From the NCBI RefSeq assembly GCF_963675165.1, contig NC_087380.1, positions 822,303 to 886,302 of the forward strand: DNA of 64,000 nt. Reading direction: 5' to 3'. Below, piece after piece: positions 1 through 10,409 of this stretch. The notes under the pieces are model-generated. The model had not been told where the DNA came from, ran no database searches, and saw only the letters and a program-made list of their open reading frames with translations. This DNA is from Halichondria panicea (taxonomy: Eukaryota > Porifera > Demospongiae > Suberitida > Halichondriidae). The number at the start of each line of letters is the position of its first letter. Within the stretch, counting starts at the first letter, position 1. The translations under genes were made by a program, and so were the position numbers.

Positions 1-32
1 GTCTGTCTGTACTAGCTAGTATAATTATAGTA

Positions 33-372
33 GGGAGGGATTGTAGTTGAACATCTTTCAACTGCCATAACTTGAGCACCGTTGATCCAATGTCAAAAAT
101 TTTATGATTTTCAGAAAGCTTAGAACGAGACCTTTCAAATGATGTGTTCAAATCCAAAATTTGGTTCGGGCCGTAATTTGTCATTTTTCGGCCTTGGACC
201 ATGGGCTATTATTCATGGTACGGCCATATTGGTAAATACTTTTATCTCTCAAATATGAACTTTGATGACATCATTTGAAAGGTATCTTTCTAAGCTTTCA
301 GAAAATCAGAAAATCGTTAAAATTGGATGCACAGAATTCAAGTTATGGCAGCTGAAAGAGTCCCCAAACCAT
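33..372. repeat. Inverted-repeat dispersed element
   Basis: The two halves of this stretch are roughly reverse complements. The left half reads through CTGCCATAACTTGAG, a TTTCAGAAAGCTTAGAA block and CCTTTCAAATGATG. The right half carries the same blocks inverted. Related sequence recurs twice in the third POLH intron gap (5640-6015) and more weakly near 23840-23965. No coding potential is seen. It looks like a foldback MITE family of this genome. Confidence 0.6.
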
Positions 373-380
373 TGATAGTA

Positions 381-711
381 CAGTAGAACCTCGATTATCC
401 GGCCCTCCATTATCCGGAACCTCGATTATCCGGCTTGGCAGTTTTCTTTTTAAATAATTCAGAAAATGGGCGTGTCCCTCAAATGCGCATGCGCGTTGTA
501 GCTGTTACCATGGAGACATGCCTGCTTATCTTCTGCGCATGCGCAGACAACCATGGGCACTGCTGTTTATCAATAAAGTGGGTGGATCAAGGCGTGGTTT
601 ATCTATAAAGTGGGTGGATCAAGGCGTGGTTTATCTATTCGATTATCCGGCATATTCACTTATCCAGCCTCCTTCTGGAACCAAGGTGTCCGGATAATCG
701 AGGTTCTACTG
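381..711. mobile_element. Pogo/Tigger-like MITE, copy 1
   Basis: A 331-bp element bounded by inverted repeats that begin CAGTAGAACCTCGATTATCC, with TA on both flanks (379-380 and 712-713). The TIR start and TA duplication fit pogo/Tigger-type Tc1/mariner elements. There is no transposase, so it is non-autonomous. Inside, a 31-bp segment (about 571-632) is tandemly duplicated. The copy at 7286-7584 is in the opposite orientation and lacks that duplication. Confidence 0.85.
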
Positions 712-812
712 TACATGCATATTATAGCAAGTATTGTATATGCGTCTAATTTGTACTGTCCTTTCGTATTGCAATAGTGGTTTGTATGTCACCATAGTTA
801 TTGTGTGTGTAG

Positions 813-890
813 GGATCTCACAAGATAGTGTCCGAGTGTGGTCTTCCATTGACTGGCAAGAGCTGTGTGGACCTCATCATCACAGATATG

Positions 891-983
<93 letters not shown>

Positions 984-1339
984 ACACCATCACACACCCA
1001 CCCACACAGGGAGTATTTGAGGTGGACTCCACCAATGGTCTAACTCTGACTGAACTAGCCGATGGTGTTTCATTGGAAGATATCAGAGCAGCTACTGGCT
1101 CCACTTTCAAGGTTAGGGCTAGCTATAATTATACAAAATGTTAAATGTTATAAATCATAAGCCTTACAGTACCGAAGTACTCCAGCACACAAAAAGCAAA
1201 AAAGTTTAATTTGATTGTTCAGTCGTATACTTCACGTACATATCTCTGTTCACTCTAAATTATACCTATTGACAGATTGCTTCTCCCCCTCACTCTTGTG
1301 TAGGTGTCTGATGGCCTGCAGCTCATGAGACAAGTGTAG
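813..1339 (+). CDS. OXCT1: Succinyl-CoA:3-ketoacid CoA-transferase, 3' exons
   Basis: These are the last three exons of a mitochondrial ketone-body enzyme that moves CoA from succinyl-CoA to acetoacetate. Exons read at 813-890, 1010-1111 and 1304-1339, all phase 0 with GT/AG borders. The peptides SECGLPLTGKSCVDLIITD, GVFEVDSTNGLTLTEL and the ending SDGLQLMRQV match the C-terminal segment of animal SCOT, where the human protein has [22 protein letters not shown]. The catalytic glutamate lies upstream, outside the window. The intron at 891-1009 is almost entirely a CA microsatellite that starts right after the donor GT. A poly(A) signal follows at 1375-1380. The gene is partial here and its 5' part should lie to the left. 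Confidence 0.9.
891..983. repeat. (CA)n microsatellite in OXCT1 intron
   Basis: About 45 CA units fill most of a 119-bp intron. The repeat begins directly at the GTACACAC donor. Open frames of poly-His-Thr or poly-Cys-Val across it are artefacts. Confidence 0.95.
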
Positions 1340-1374
1340 CCCCACCCACAACAGAGTGTAGCCCCGCCTTCCAC

Positions 1375-1380
1375 AATAAA
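1375..1380 (+). terminator. Poly(A) signal of OXCT1
   Basis: AATAAA lies 36 bp after the OXCT1 stop codon. From here to the METTL4 stop at 1697 I see no gene. Confidence 0.7.
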
Positions 1381-1696
1381 CTGTCCGTTTTAATGTCATT
1401 TCTTGTTATCACTACCCACTCATTTTGTATTGATAAATTTCGTGTATAAATTGAAAATGTGCCAATGAGAATGAGTGTATAGCATAAGTATGGTGTGCTG
1501 AGTATACATGCATGTGTAATAGTTCAAGTTCTCTGTACTTGAAACTTGAGCACCTGTATTGGGAGGGAAGGGGGTCAGGAAAATATCACTTACACTCAAT
1601 TTCCATAAATCTTATGTACACAGTAAAAATGGAATTGTTTTAGCACATATCAATTTGTGTAGCAAGTGAGCCACATAATAATAGCATAGTTATAAG

Positions 1697-4000
1697 TTAA
1701 AGAGTGCTCACCTCATTTCCCCAAGAGGTCCAGCCTGGTAGCAGGTTCCTGGCAAACAATTCCAGTCTCCCCCCACCATTGGGAGCGTACCTATCCAGCA
1801 CATCTAGGAGGGAGGACACAGTGAAAGACATTACCGACAAACATTTTTTGGAGCGGGTAATTTTCGGGTCTTAAATTTTCACAAAATAATAGGCAATTTT
1901 TAGGAATTTCACGTACGTATACTATTTTCAATAGCAGTTTTTTTTAGCAGACTTGTATATTGAACAGGCAATGCATTTTCATGGCTTGGTGAAATGCACG
2001 AAAATATTAGCGAAAATATTGCCCCGAAAAAATTACCCGCTATACGGTAGCACAATACGACACATACCTCCAAGATATGGTTTCTGAGAGTGAATGCAGC
2101 TAGGGACGGCCATGAGGGAGTACTGGGTGGGGGGTAGCTTCCCTGAGGCTATTCTCCTTATCTTGGTGGGGGGTCCACTGGGGGAGTCACTCTCGTTAGC
2201 GCTTCTCAATCGACCAATCAGAAGAGACTCGTATGGTTTCTTGTGGGCGGAGTCCATGGGCCAAACCAGCTCACCCTTTGTCGTTACCTAGGAGACAGCA
2301 TCAACAGTACTAATTATTATTATTAGTCCAAGTCGTACATTGCACCAGCTATAAGAGCATGGCTAGTACACACTATAGTGAGGGAGAAAGGAGGCCGAAG
2401 ACTTACAATCAATACATTCACCGTGCAAGGATGGAGTCTGTGAATGTTTATATAAAAGCGATCCTACTGTAGAGATTACACAACGCTAGATACACACACA
2501 CTAGCCTCGTTTCCAGGCCGAGTTTCTCGGATAGTTGTTCGCCTATCCGATATAAAAGTAAAAGCAAAAACTCGGCCTGGGAACGAGGCTAGACACACAC
2601 ATGCGCATACAGCGATTTCCTAAGTAGCTGTACTCCACATGTGCACACCTTTATCCAGAGCCACTCTGCGATGTACTCAATGTCCCAGTGTGGAAACAAT
2701 ATCTCTCTGACAAACTGAGCAATGCTCCTCTTGTTAGTCACCCAGACCGCCACCACCGCCCCCTCAATCAGTAGCCCTGGTACCGGGAGATCTATCAGCT
2801 GAAGGTTACTCAACCAAGAGTATCTAAAATAGAATTAGCAGTAGAATTAGCAGTAGCGGTATTATTATAGATCGCTATAATCAATTGCATACAGGAATTG
2901 ACAACTTTTGCACGGTTTTTTTTTATTAATACATGTACTAAACTAGTTTGGAAATCGAAGAAATATTGAAACTCTCACTTTTTTCCTCGGATGGCCGATC
3001 TGTTCTCCCAGGGAGGGTCCATCACAACTAGACCGAAGGACTGCGATGGCAGTGTCGACAACTGATGCATCTTACTCACATCAGATAACAGAAATGAACT
3101 CTGACCTGGGACAGTGAACCTCACTCCTAGTGCGGACACAGTGACATCACATGATCCTTTGTTTGATATCACATGACCAAATAGTTCCACACTGTCTTCA
3201 TCACCTAAAAACAACAGAATAAATTATTTATAAACCAGCACACGAAATGGCTTTTTTAATGTTCTCACCTTTTAAAATGTAGGTGCTGGTTTCTTCTTGT
3301 GCTGTGGTCAGTGCATCGAGATTACACAGCGAGACCAGGTCAACCTCAGGAACTGTTGCTGTACATGGAAACAATAGATATACCGTACAGTGGGTTAATT
3401 TTCGAGTGTCTGCCATTTTTGCGCGTATAAAAATTTTTTTCTACATGTAGATAGCCATTTTTTTCGGACTTGTATATTGAACATATAATTATTTTTGCGG
3501 TTGAAAGGAAATAATTATTATCCCTCGACAGTTACTAGAGAGTGGTCTCACCGAGAGGTGTGGAAGATAGCTGTGGTTGAGTAACAGGGAAGTAGCCATT
3601 TTGCGTACCCAATGAGGACAGAGACAGGTGGCAACTCGACAACCATTCTGAAATCTGGAGCAGACAGATTCGATTAGGCCGTACAATTATACTCAACCTG
3701 ACTATGATGTTTCTGTAGCTCCAACTCTCCTTTGTTTAGCATCCTCTCTGTCTTTCGTTTGCGTTTCTTCTACAGAAGGAAATAAACGGACTTGAGAATA
3801 AACGATGAGGTACACCGTGACAAAGCTAAGGATACAATACCCACAACCTAACTATGCCTGTATGCAGGTGGTACTTTGACTGATGGCTTGCAGTGACCAT
3901 AAGGATCCTCTACCAGAGTGGACTGTACGGATGGTAGGTACGTAAGGAGCACTCCAGCTTTATTTTCAGCCACAACAGTACTGCCAGTGATGGACATCAT
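1697..4000 (-). CDS. METTL4: METTL4-type N6-adenine methyltransferase
   Basis: MT-A70 family methyltransferase that uses S-adenosylmethionine; METTL4 is known to act on m6Am in U2 snRNA and has been linked to DNA 6mA. Exons from the 5' end on the minus strand: about 4000-3875, 3769-3698, 3654-3552, 3358-3269, 3204-2979, 2823-2649, 2287-2068 and 1803-1697. They join in frame to about 372 residues, shorter than the human protein (472). The catalytic motif is VVMDPPWENRS at the end of the fifth exon. It is followed by YSWLSNLQL, VAVWVTNK, AEWLWIK, MDSAHKKPYESLLIGR and the ending LELFARNLLPGWTSWGNE, all landmarks of METTL4. An early basic stretch KKRKRKTERMLNKGELEL also fits. The first exon and its donor are the least certain part. 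It is divergent from POLH with about 830 bp between start codons. A foldback element sits in one intron. Confidence 0.9.
2502..2591. mobile_element. TAGCCTCG foldback element (METTL4 intron)
   Basis: A 90-bp element whose ends are inverted copies of TAGCCTCGTTTCCAGGCCGA. The flanks CACACACAC and GACACACAC agree at 8 of 9 positions, consistent with a 9-bp target duplication. It belongs to the same family as 43446-43503 and 62439-63501. Confidence 0.75.
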
Positions 4001-4831
4001 ACCATAGATTGAGTACTCTATCTATGATTATACATCCCCACTCAGCTAGCTAGCTCGAGCTCGAGACCAAACCAGCCCTAAACCTCATCTTCAGTGCGGC
4101 CTGGTATCGAGGCTAAAAGATCCCCTTCCTCCTACGTTTTTGACTTGTTGCAGTTCACCCATGTAGCGTGTGGGTTATAAACCGGGGCTCCGGAGCTGTA
4201 GGTGGGTGGCCGGGAAAGTAGTCTTTCATTAGATCACAGCCCTCCTGTAGTCTTTCATTAGATCACAGCCCTCGGCCTGTAGTCTTTCATTGTGATAGTC
4301 AACAGCCCCTGCTACAGTGGTAGTTTTTTTTTTTATTTTTTTATAAACATGTATTGAGTGACAGAGGCTGAGATATGGATAATGTGAAGCTATAATTATT
4401 CAGAGTTCAGACAGAGAGATTGGAGTCCGCAATGGTGAGTCCATGGAAGCAGCTAGATGGCCGTTGAAGCATAGCCATAAATTAGGTTGAAGGATGACTT
4501 CGAAGATATATAGACTTTAATAGAGCAGTCTACTACATGACACACACAAGCCATTATAAGTACTAATTTTGGTAGCAAATTCAAATATTATTTGTCAGAG
4601 CAAATTCAAATATTATTTGTCAGAGATTGGAGTCAGATACTGATGAAAAAGGGCTAGCCTTAAACTTGTCATAAATTACTTGTGTGTGGATATGTATGTA
4701 CAATTTTAATTAATACAACATCGTTTTGAGGCTGTTTTCAAGATTTAGGGGGTGGGGCTGGTTTGGTGCATTCTAATAAGAATATAACCTACCCACATGG
4801 CCAGCCAGCCAGCTAGCTAGCTGAAACAGAG
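4001..4831. other. METTL4-POLH divergent intergenic region
   Basis: No gene is seen. It contains a degenerate foldback-family scrap ending GGTATCGAGGCTA (about 4056-4113). Three partial tandem copies of a unit starting TAGTCTTTCATTAGATCACA lie at about 4220-4300. A 27-bp tandem duplication around AAATTCAAATATTATTTGTC lies at about 4570-4625. Since both flanking genes start here, promoter elements for METTL4 and POLH are expected in this stretch, but I recognise no specific box. Confidence 0.5.
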
Positions 4832-6806
4832 ATGAGTACTGAAGCTAAGCACGCACGCAAGGTGATACTGCTAGTAGACATGGACTGCTTCTATGTGCAA
4901 GTAGAGAGGCGCAAGACTCCGGAGCTATGTGGGAAACCAGTCATCGTAGTGCAAGGAACAGGCTTTGGAGAGGGAGGGTAACCACTCACCCTTACCTTAT
5001 AGTTGAGCTAGCTATTATGTACCACTGATACACACATGTACACATCTACCTACCACTGTGCTTTGTCTGGTATATTCTGTACAGTATGACTTTATGTGGC
5101 TGATTGTACATTATCTGTAGAGCAATCGCTGTTAGCTACGAGGCGAGGAAATTTGGAGTGTCTCGTTCTATTCGACCGAAGGAGGCCAAGGCCAAGTGCC
5201 CAGAACTACAGCTGGCATACGTACCAGAGCGTAGGGGCAAGGCTGACCTCACCTGTTATCGACAAGCCGGGGCTGAAGTCATTCAAATACTGGCTGAATT
5301 TACAAGTATTATTGAGAGAGCTAGTATCGATGAAGCCTACCTGGACGTTACTGAGCTCGTATCCAGAAGAATAGTAGCGGGTGATTTGGAAAATTCAATA
5401 ATCACAGCCGAGAGTGTTCCAAATACACACGTGCCGGGGTTCAAAAAAGAAATTTCAGAAGAGGGGGGTGGATTTGAGGAGTGGGTACGAGAAGAGGGGT
5501 GTGGCCAGGAGCTGGTGCTGACGGTGGGAGCAATGATTGCCAATGATATTCGTAAAGCAGTGTTTGAGAGAACTGGGTTCACGTGCTCTGCTGGGATTGG
5601 ATACAATAAGGTGAGGATTTAACGAATGTAGACTACAAAGATTGTCCCAAATTGGCGATTTTATCTCTCAAATACGAGTTTTGATGACACCATGTGAAAG
5701 GTATCTTTCTAAGCTTTTGGAAAATCATAAAATTGTTGAAATTAGATCCACAGAAATCAAGTTATGGCAGCTAAAAGAGTCCCCAAACATTGATTAAGGG
5801 GGGGGGGGGGGGGAGGATTGTAGTTGAATATTTTCAACAGCTATTAACTTTAGTACCGTTGATCCAATGTCAATATTTTTTTATAGTTTTATCGCTCGAA
5901 CGTCAACGTTGATGACACCATTTGAAAGGTATTTTTCTAAGCTTTCAGAAAATCATAAAAAATTTTAATTAGATCCACGGAATCAAGTTTTGGCTGTTTA
6001 AAGAGTCCCCAATCCCCAGGAGGGTTTTCTCTTTATGATTTTCTGACAGCTTATTCTTTGCAGATGGTTGCCAAGATGTGTGCCGGGATGAACAAGCCCA
6101 ACGGTCAGACCATCCTACCTCCGTCAGTACTACCCACTGTCTTTATGACAACACCCACCGCCAAAATGTGAGTTGGACTGTGTGTGTAGAGCATAGTGTC
6201 CCTTTTGATTGAGCTTAACTGGATTACGGTACAACTGCTTTAAATGCTACCACCTTTGCAGACGCCATCTTGGAGGCAAATTGGGTGGTCAGTTGAAGAC
6301 TTTGTTTGGAGTGGAGCATATCGGAGAGTTGACTAGCGTTTCCATGACAGCATTGGAAGGAGCCTTTGGGGCAAAAACCGGGTGAGTATAGTATCCGTGC
6401 CTTTCTTCATGCCATAATTTTCATTATTGATCGTTCAATTGTCTTTAACATTAATTATGTGAGCACTATAATTATAATTATGACCTCCCAGTGCTTGGTT
6501 GTATGGCTTGTGTCGAGGTGAGGACAGTGAGCCAGTCAGAGTGAGGACACTCCCACTCTCTGTCGGCTGTGGCAAAAACTTCCCGGGGAAGAACAAGCTA
6601 ACAACTCCCAAACAGGTACTTGTACTGATATCTACTTTGGGTAGATCTTTGAGGCTTCCATATTATATTCGGCTGTTTAATGACAAATTAATGTTTAGGG
6701 CCCATAACTTAGTGTGATTTGTCCAATTTCCAATTAAACATTTTTTGGTAGTCTTCTATACTCAACCCCCCCCCCCCCACACACACACCACACACACACA
6801 CACACG

Positions 6807-6861
<55 letters not shown>

Positions 6862-8302
6862 TACAGGTAAAGTACTGGCTGACACAGCTGGCTGAGGAGG
6901 TTGCCGAGCGACTGAGTGTTGACCAGAGGGAGAACAACCGTCGAGCTAGCCTCTTGTCCGTTCATTATCACCCGATGGAGAAGAAGTCAGGACTGTCTCG
7001 CTGCTTTCCCCTGGAGAGCACAGACTGTGCCTTTATTGTGCGGAGAGCCTGGGCTACCATCAACAAGGGACAGGGGAGGACGGACAGTGAGGAGGACCAA
7101 CTCTCTTGGTGAGTCTAATGCCCATGCTGTTTTTATTTAGGAATAATTACGGCCTCGGTGATTTCTCAAAATGGGCCTGCATATTACTGTGATACCATAA
7201 ATACCTTGTGTCAAATGATCGTGATTGCATTTGGAATGCTCGAAGAAATGCAGTATACTATACTGTTGTGTTGTTGATCCTAGTACAGTAGAACCTCGAT
7301 TATCCGGACACCTTGGTTCCAGAAGCAGGCCGGATAAGTGAATATGCCGGATAATCGAATAGATAAACCACGCCTTGATCCACCCAATTTATTGATAAAC
7401 AGCAGTGCCACATGGTTGTCTGCGCATGCGCAGAAGATAAGCAGGCATGTCTCCATGGTAACAGCTGCAACGCGCATGCGCGTTTGAGGGACACGCCCAT
7501 TTTCTGATCTGATAACAAGAAAACTGCCAAGCCGGATAATCGAGGTTCCGGATAATGGAGGGCCGGATAATCGAGGTTCTACTGTAGTTGATGCTATGCT
7601 ACAGCTATAGATTGACTGATTGTACTCTGTGTGTGTGTGTTGCTCCCATGCAGGACAGGGGGACTGACCGCCGTGTATCTATCAGCCAGCAAGTTCACTG
7701 GAGGCTCTGTCACTTCAACTACTACCACCATTGACTCCATGTTCTCTAGCACTAACACATTGACACAGCAGGCCTCACCCAAAACCATAGCAACACCCGC
7801 ACTCCCTGTCACTGATACAACCATTACGCCCACTCCATCGCAGCCCTCGAAACAGAGCACCAAACCAATCAGTAGTTACTTCACTCCTGTTAGGGAACAA
7901 GCAAACTCCTCCCCTCCCGCTAAGAAACGCAAGCTAGACATGTCTACATCAACACACGAGAACTTAACAACCCCCTCGCAAATAACTGCTGACACAGACA
8001 CAGCATCTCGATTACAAACTGATTTTGATTATGATCCTACAAAAGACGCAAGTTATAATGAAGACACCTCGATTGAACACCAATTGAACTCTGAATCGAA
8101 TGACTTAAACTCTGCGTGTGATGGTTTAACCCCTGAGTTACTGACGGTGTGTGAGGTGTGTGGGCGTCGTGTGCCCGTGTGGGAGGAGCAGGAACACTCG
8201 GACTATCACTTAGCAATGAAATTACAGCGAGGGGGTGTGAAGGGGCGTGGCAGAAGAGGAGGGGGGAGGGGCACTTCCATACTGGACTTTGTAGTCAGAT
8301 GA
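4832..8302 (+). CDS. POLH: DNA polymerase eta (translesion synthesis)
   Basis: Y-family polymerase that copies past UV dimers in the nucleus. Exons: 4832-4977, 5121-5610, 6064-6167, 6262-6381, 6492-6615, 6867-7108 and 7654-8302. They sum to 1,875 nt, a clean 624-residue frame (human 713). The palm shows VDMDCFY (D16, D18) and SIDEAY (D119, E120), the metal-binding residues. SYEARKFGVSRS carries the finger-domain arginine. IRHLGGKLG, WLYGLCRG and KNFPGK follow human polymerase eta closely. The C-terminus has a basic NLS (PPAKKRKL, about 496-503), a PIP-like box KPISSYF (about 479-485) and a ubiquitin-binding zinc finger, CEVC...HSDYH (about 575-594), with the aspartate next to the second histidine retained. 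The start ATG opens the conserved N-terminus. Introns hold two mobile repeats and a CA tract. Kappa and iota are excluded by the UBZ type. Confidence 0.96.
5640..6015. repeat. Dispersed repeat in POLH intron (two tandem copies)
   Basis: Two successive copies (about 5645-5795 and 5820-6015) are separated by a 14-base G run. Both carry the TTGAAAGGTAT, TTTCTAAGCTTT and AAAGAGTCCCCAA blocks of the element at 33-372. Most of the intron between 5611 and 6063 is this repeat. Confidence 0.6.
6766..6860. repeat. C-run and (CA)n in POLH intron
   Basis: A run of C followed by about 40 CA units ends six bases before the acceptor of the sixth POLH exon (exon starts 6867). Confidence 0.9.
7286..7584. mobile_element. 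Pogo/Tigger-like MITE, copy 2 (POLH intron)
   Basis: A 299-bp element in the last POLH intron. It is bounded by TIRs starting CAGTAGAACCTCGATTATCC, with TA at 7284-7285 and 7585-7586. It is an inverted relative of 381-711. No transposase is present. Confidence 0.85.
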
Positions 8303-8401
8303 CTCACTACGAACAATTATCATTGTTTTATTATCATCTCATTCTTGTGTTGTTGTCACATTCTTGTGTACATAATTATTACGCAATTCAAAGATGTGGT
8401 C

Positions 8402-8407
8402 AATAAA
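8402..8407 (+). terminator. Poly(A) signal of POLH
   Basis: AATAAA lies 100 bp after the POLH stop. A minus-strand AATAAA at 8327-8332 could serve the convergent hydrolase gene, so the two 3' ends may overlap. Nothing else is seen between 8303 and 8541. Confidence 0.5.
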
Positions 8408-8541
8408 GTACACACGTTGCGTATAAATTATTATCCAACGAATTGTAACAGTTACTTAATAAATTAAAGTGCAGGGCATTATACTACAAGCATGGCATAT
8501 GTATAGAGTAGCAATATCAGTACATGCATGTACAGTTATGA

Positions 8542-10080
8542 TCAGTTGTTGATTCCGTAATGCTCTCTCAGTGCATCCACGTACATCCACTCCATAGCTC
8601 TGGCAGGAGACAACAGCTTACAGTAGTGCATGCCAGCAGCGGCCTTGATGCCGTAATCACTAGGTGTGCGCATCATGACTGATTGAACCTCAATCACATC
8701 TATACCAAATGATGTCTTAGTCTTCGAGTAAGAGAGTGGGTCCCATATCCACACTGGACCAACATTATAGGGTCCCTTGTCTTCACCCATCACCATCGCA
8801 ACACCGTACTTCTCGAATCGTTTTAGGGTAGTGAAATTAGCATTCTGTATAGCCCAGTTGTAAGCTTCTTGGTTAATGTCTTTGCATATTGAGGAGCCAT
8901 CGGTCTTGTTGAAGTCAACGTTCTTATAGCCACCAGCCTCGTAGACAACTTGTCGAGACTTTAGTTTGACTCTCATTTCATTAGCAGACGTAGCAACGAA
9001 ACCGGCATCGATAAGCGTGTCTAATTCATCATATACATTCTGACTGACTGTAGTCATATTCACCACACAGAGCTTGCCGGGTGTACTGCAGCTGGTTGTG
9101 TTGAGGACGTGAGGAAGATGGACTGGATTTATCTGATACACAGGATGGAAAACATCAGTGTCGTTCACACTGCCCTCAGGCAGACCTCCCATGGTCTGTT
9201 GAGCACGCTCGCTCCAAGGAGAGCCTAGCGTGCAAGAAACAGTCTCGTCCTGATAACAAGGTGGCTTGAAATAGTAGGACCCCTCCAGTTCATACGCAGC
9301 TATGAGGGGTTTCATGAAGGTGTCTGTAGCCACAACCGCACTCGATACATACTGAAATGCAGCTGCATCTCCTAGCTTCGTAGATATAAATGCTGATACT
9401 AACAGCGCTATGTTCTTGTGCGCTTGCTCCTCGGAAATCTCAGGCTTCAAATCTCTCAGTTTTACAAGCTCTGGAGGATCTCCGGACGCAAACTGCAAGT
9501 GTGATACTCCATGTACGACAACCACAGGGAAATTATTGTTAGCACTATCTCTGTCAGTCGCATGTATTATCCTGTGGTAAAACTCTTCCATAATTCTAGT
9601 CACATGACACAGCCCGTCCAATTCACCACCGATGGTCATCGTCGGAATTGCAAAGGTTTGTTTTCGATATTTCCGTTGAAGAAACGATCCCATTAGAACT
9701 TGGCCCATAGCTCCTGAGGGGTCACTAACGAGGTAGTCCTGAAGCATTATACCACCTAACGAGTGTCCAGTGAAAAACTGTTTAGCTGTTTTATTCATTC
9801 CCTGTTCTTGCATGGACTGCAAGACTCTGCTAATCCCACCTCCGATAACGAGGGGCTCTGGAGTGTTCAGAGGGAAGTCAGGGATGCCTACCCACACGGG
9901 GAAGTGAGCTGCAGCTTGCAGGGCTTGAGCTAGTGGTGTGTAGCGCTCGGCAGGTATTTGAGCTCCTTGGATCATGACCAGAGCGATCTCCACTGGACCT
10001 GTGGTGGTGGGTTTGAGGATGACATCGTCTGCATAACAGGTTGCTCCTAGTAGTGCCAACAGGAGGAGGGCGGTAGACAT
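8542..10080 (-). CDS. Secreted alpha/beta hydrolase, intronless
   Basis: A single 512-residue open frame. Residues 1-17 form a signal peptide (MSTALLLLALLGATCYA), so the product should enter the secretory path or lysosome. The alpha/beta-hydrolase nucleophile elbow is GHSLGG with Ser107. Plausible partners are Asp155 (GGELDGL) and His194 (HGVSHLQF), which would complete a Ser-Asp-His triad. The C-terminal half (about 250-512), with several cysteines and N-glycosylation sites, has no domain I recognise. The substrate is unknown; lipase or esterase activity is a reasonable guess only. It is the only single-exon gene in this part of the window and is head-to-head with the receptor at 10410 (330 bp apart). 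A broken duplicate of the gene lies at 14101-14480. Confidence 0.88.
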   Translation of the reverse strand: MSTALLLLALLGATCYADDVILKPTTTGPVEIALVMIQGAQIPAERYTPLAQALQAAAHFPVWVGIPDFPLNTPEPLVIGGGISRVLQSMQEQGMNKTAKQFFTGHSLGGIMLQDYLVSDPSGAMGQVLMGSFLQRKYRKQTFAIPTMTIGGELDGLCHVTRIMEEFYHRIIHATDRDSANNNFPVVVVHGVSHLQFASGDPPELVKLRDLKPEISEEQAHKNIALLVSAFISTKLGDAAAFQYVSSAVVATDTFMKPLIAAYELEGSYYFKPPCYQDETVSCTLGSPWSERAQQTMGGLPEGSVNDTDVFHPVYQINPVHLPHVLNTTSCSTPGKLCVVNMTTVSQNVYDELDTLIDAGFVATSANEMRVKLKSRQVVYEAGGYKNVDFNKTDGSSICKDINQEAYNWAIQNANFTTLKRFEKYGVAMVMGEDKGPYNVGPVWIWDPLSYSKTKTSFGIDVIEVQSVMMRTPSDYGIKAAAGMHYCKLLSPARAMEWMYVDALREHYGINN

Positions 10081-10409
10081 CTTGTCTGTATTTATATTTG
10101 ATGGTGAGAATGTAAATTAAGTTAGCTCAGCAGGTACAAGCAAATTACAAGCTAATTACAAGCTAGCTCAGCTAGATCTAGCATTGATTGAGGATCTTAC
10201 ATGCTTTGCAATGTGCTCTCTTCTTTTCTCCAAGCTGCTGTGGCTGCTTTGACCTTTGCAGTCTGATCTTATGTGATAGTTACACAATACAGCATGCCAT
10301 GTATCAGATGGCTATGAATCCACTTAGTATCTAGTACAGTATGAGCCGTGCATACACTGTTTGTGAAATAAAGAAGACTACCAACTGCAAGTTACTCTAT
10401 AGTGAAGCC
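10081..10409. promoter_or_regulatory. Divergent promoter region, hydrolase/receptor 1
   Basis: A 329-bp spacer between two genes transcribed outward. The paralogous spacer before the second receptor has a clear TATAAAA box. The corresponding position here reads GAAATAAAGAAG, a weaker match. A tandem CAAATTACAAGCTAATTACA motif near 10139-10165 is present in both copies of the spacer. Confidence 0.4.

Noticed and set aside
734-1144. Open frames with long His-Thr or Cys-Val runs
   Set aside because: They are translations of the CA microsatellite inside the OXCT1 intron, joined to real exon sequence by chance.
4832-8302. DNA polymerase kappa or iota
   Set aside because: The UBZ finger CEVC...HSDYH and the LGGKLG and CRG motifs fit polymerase eta.
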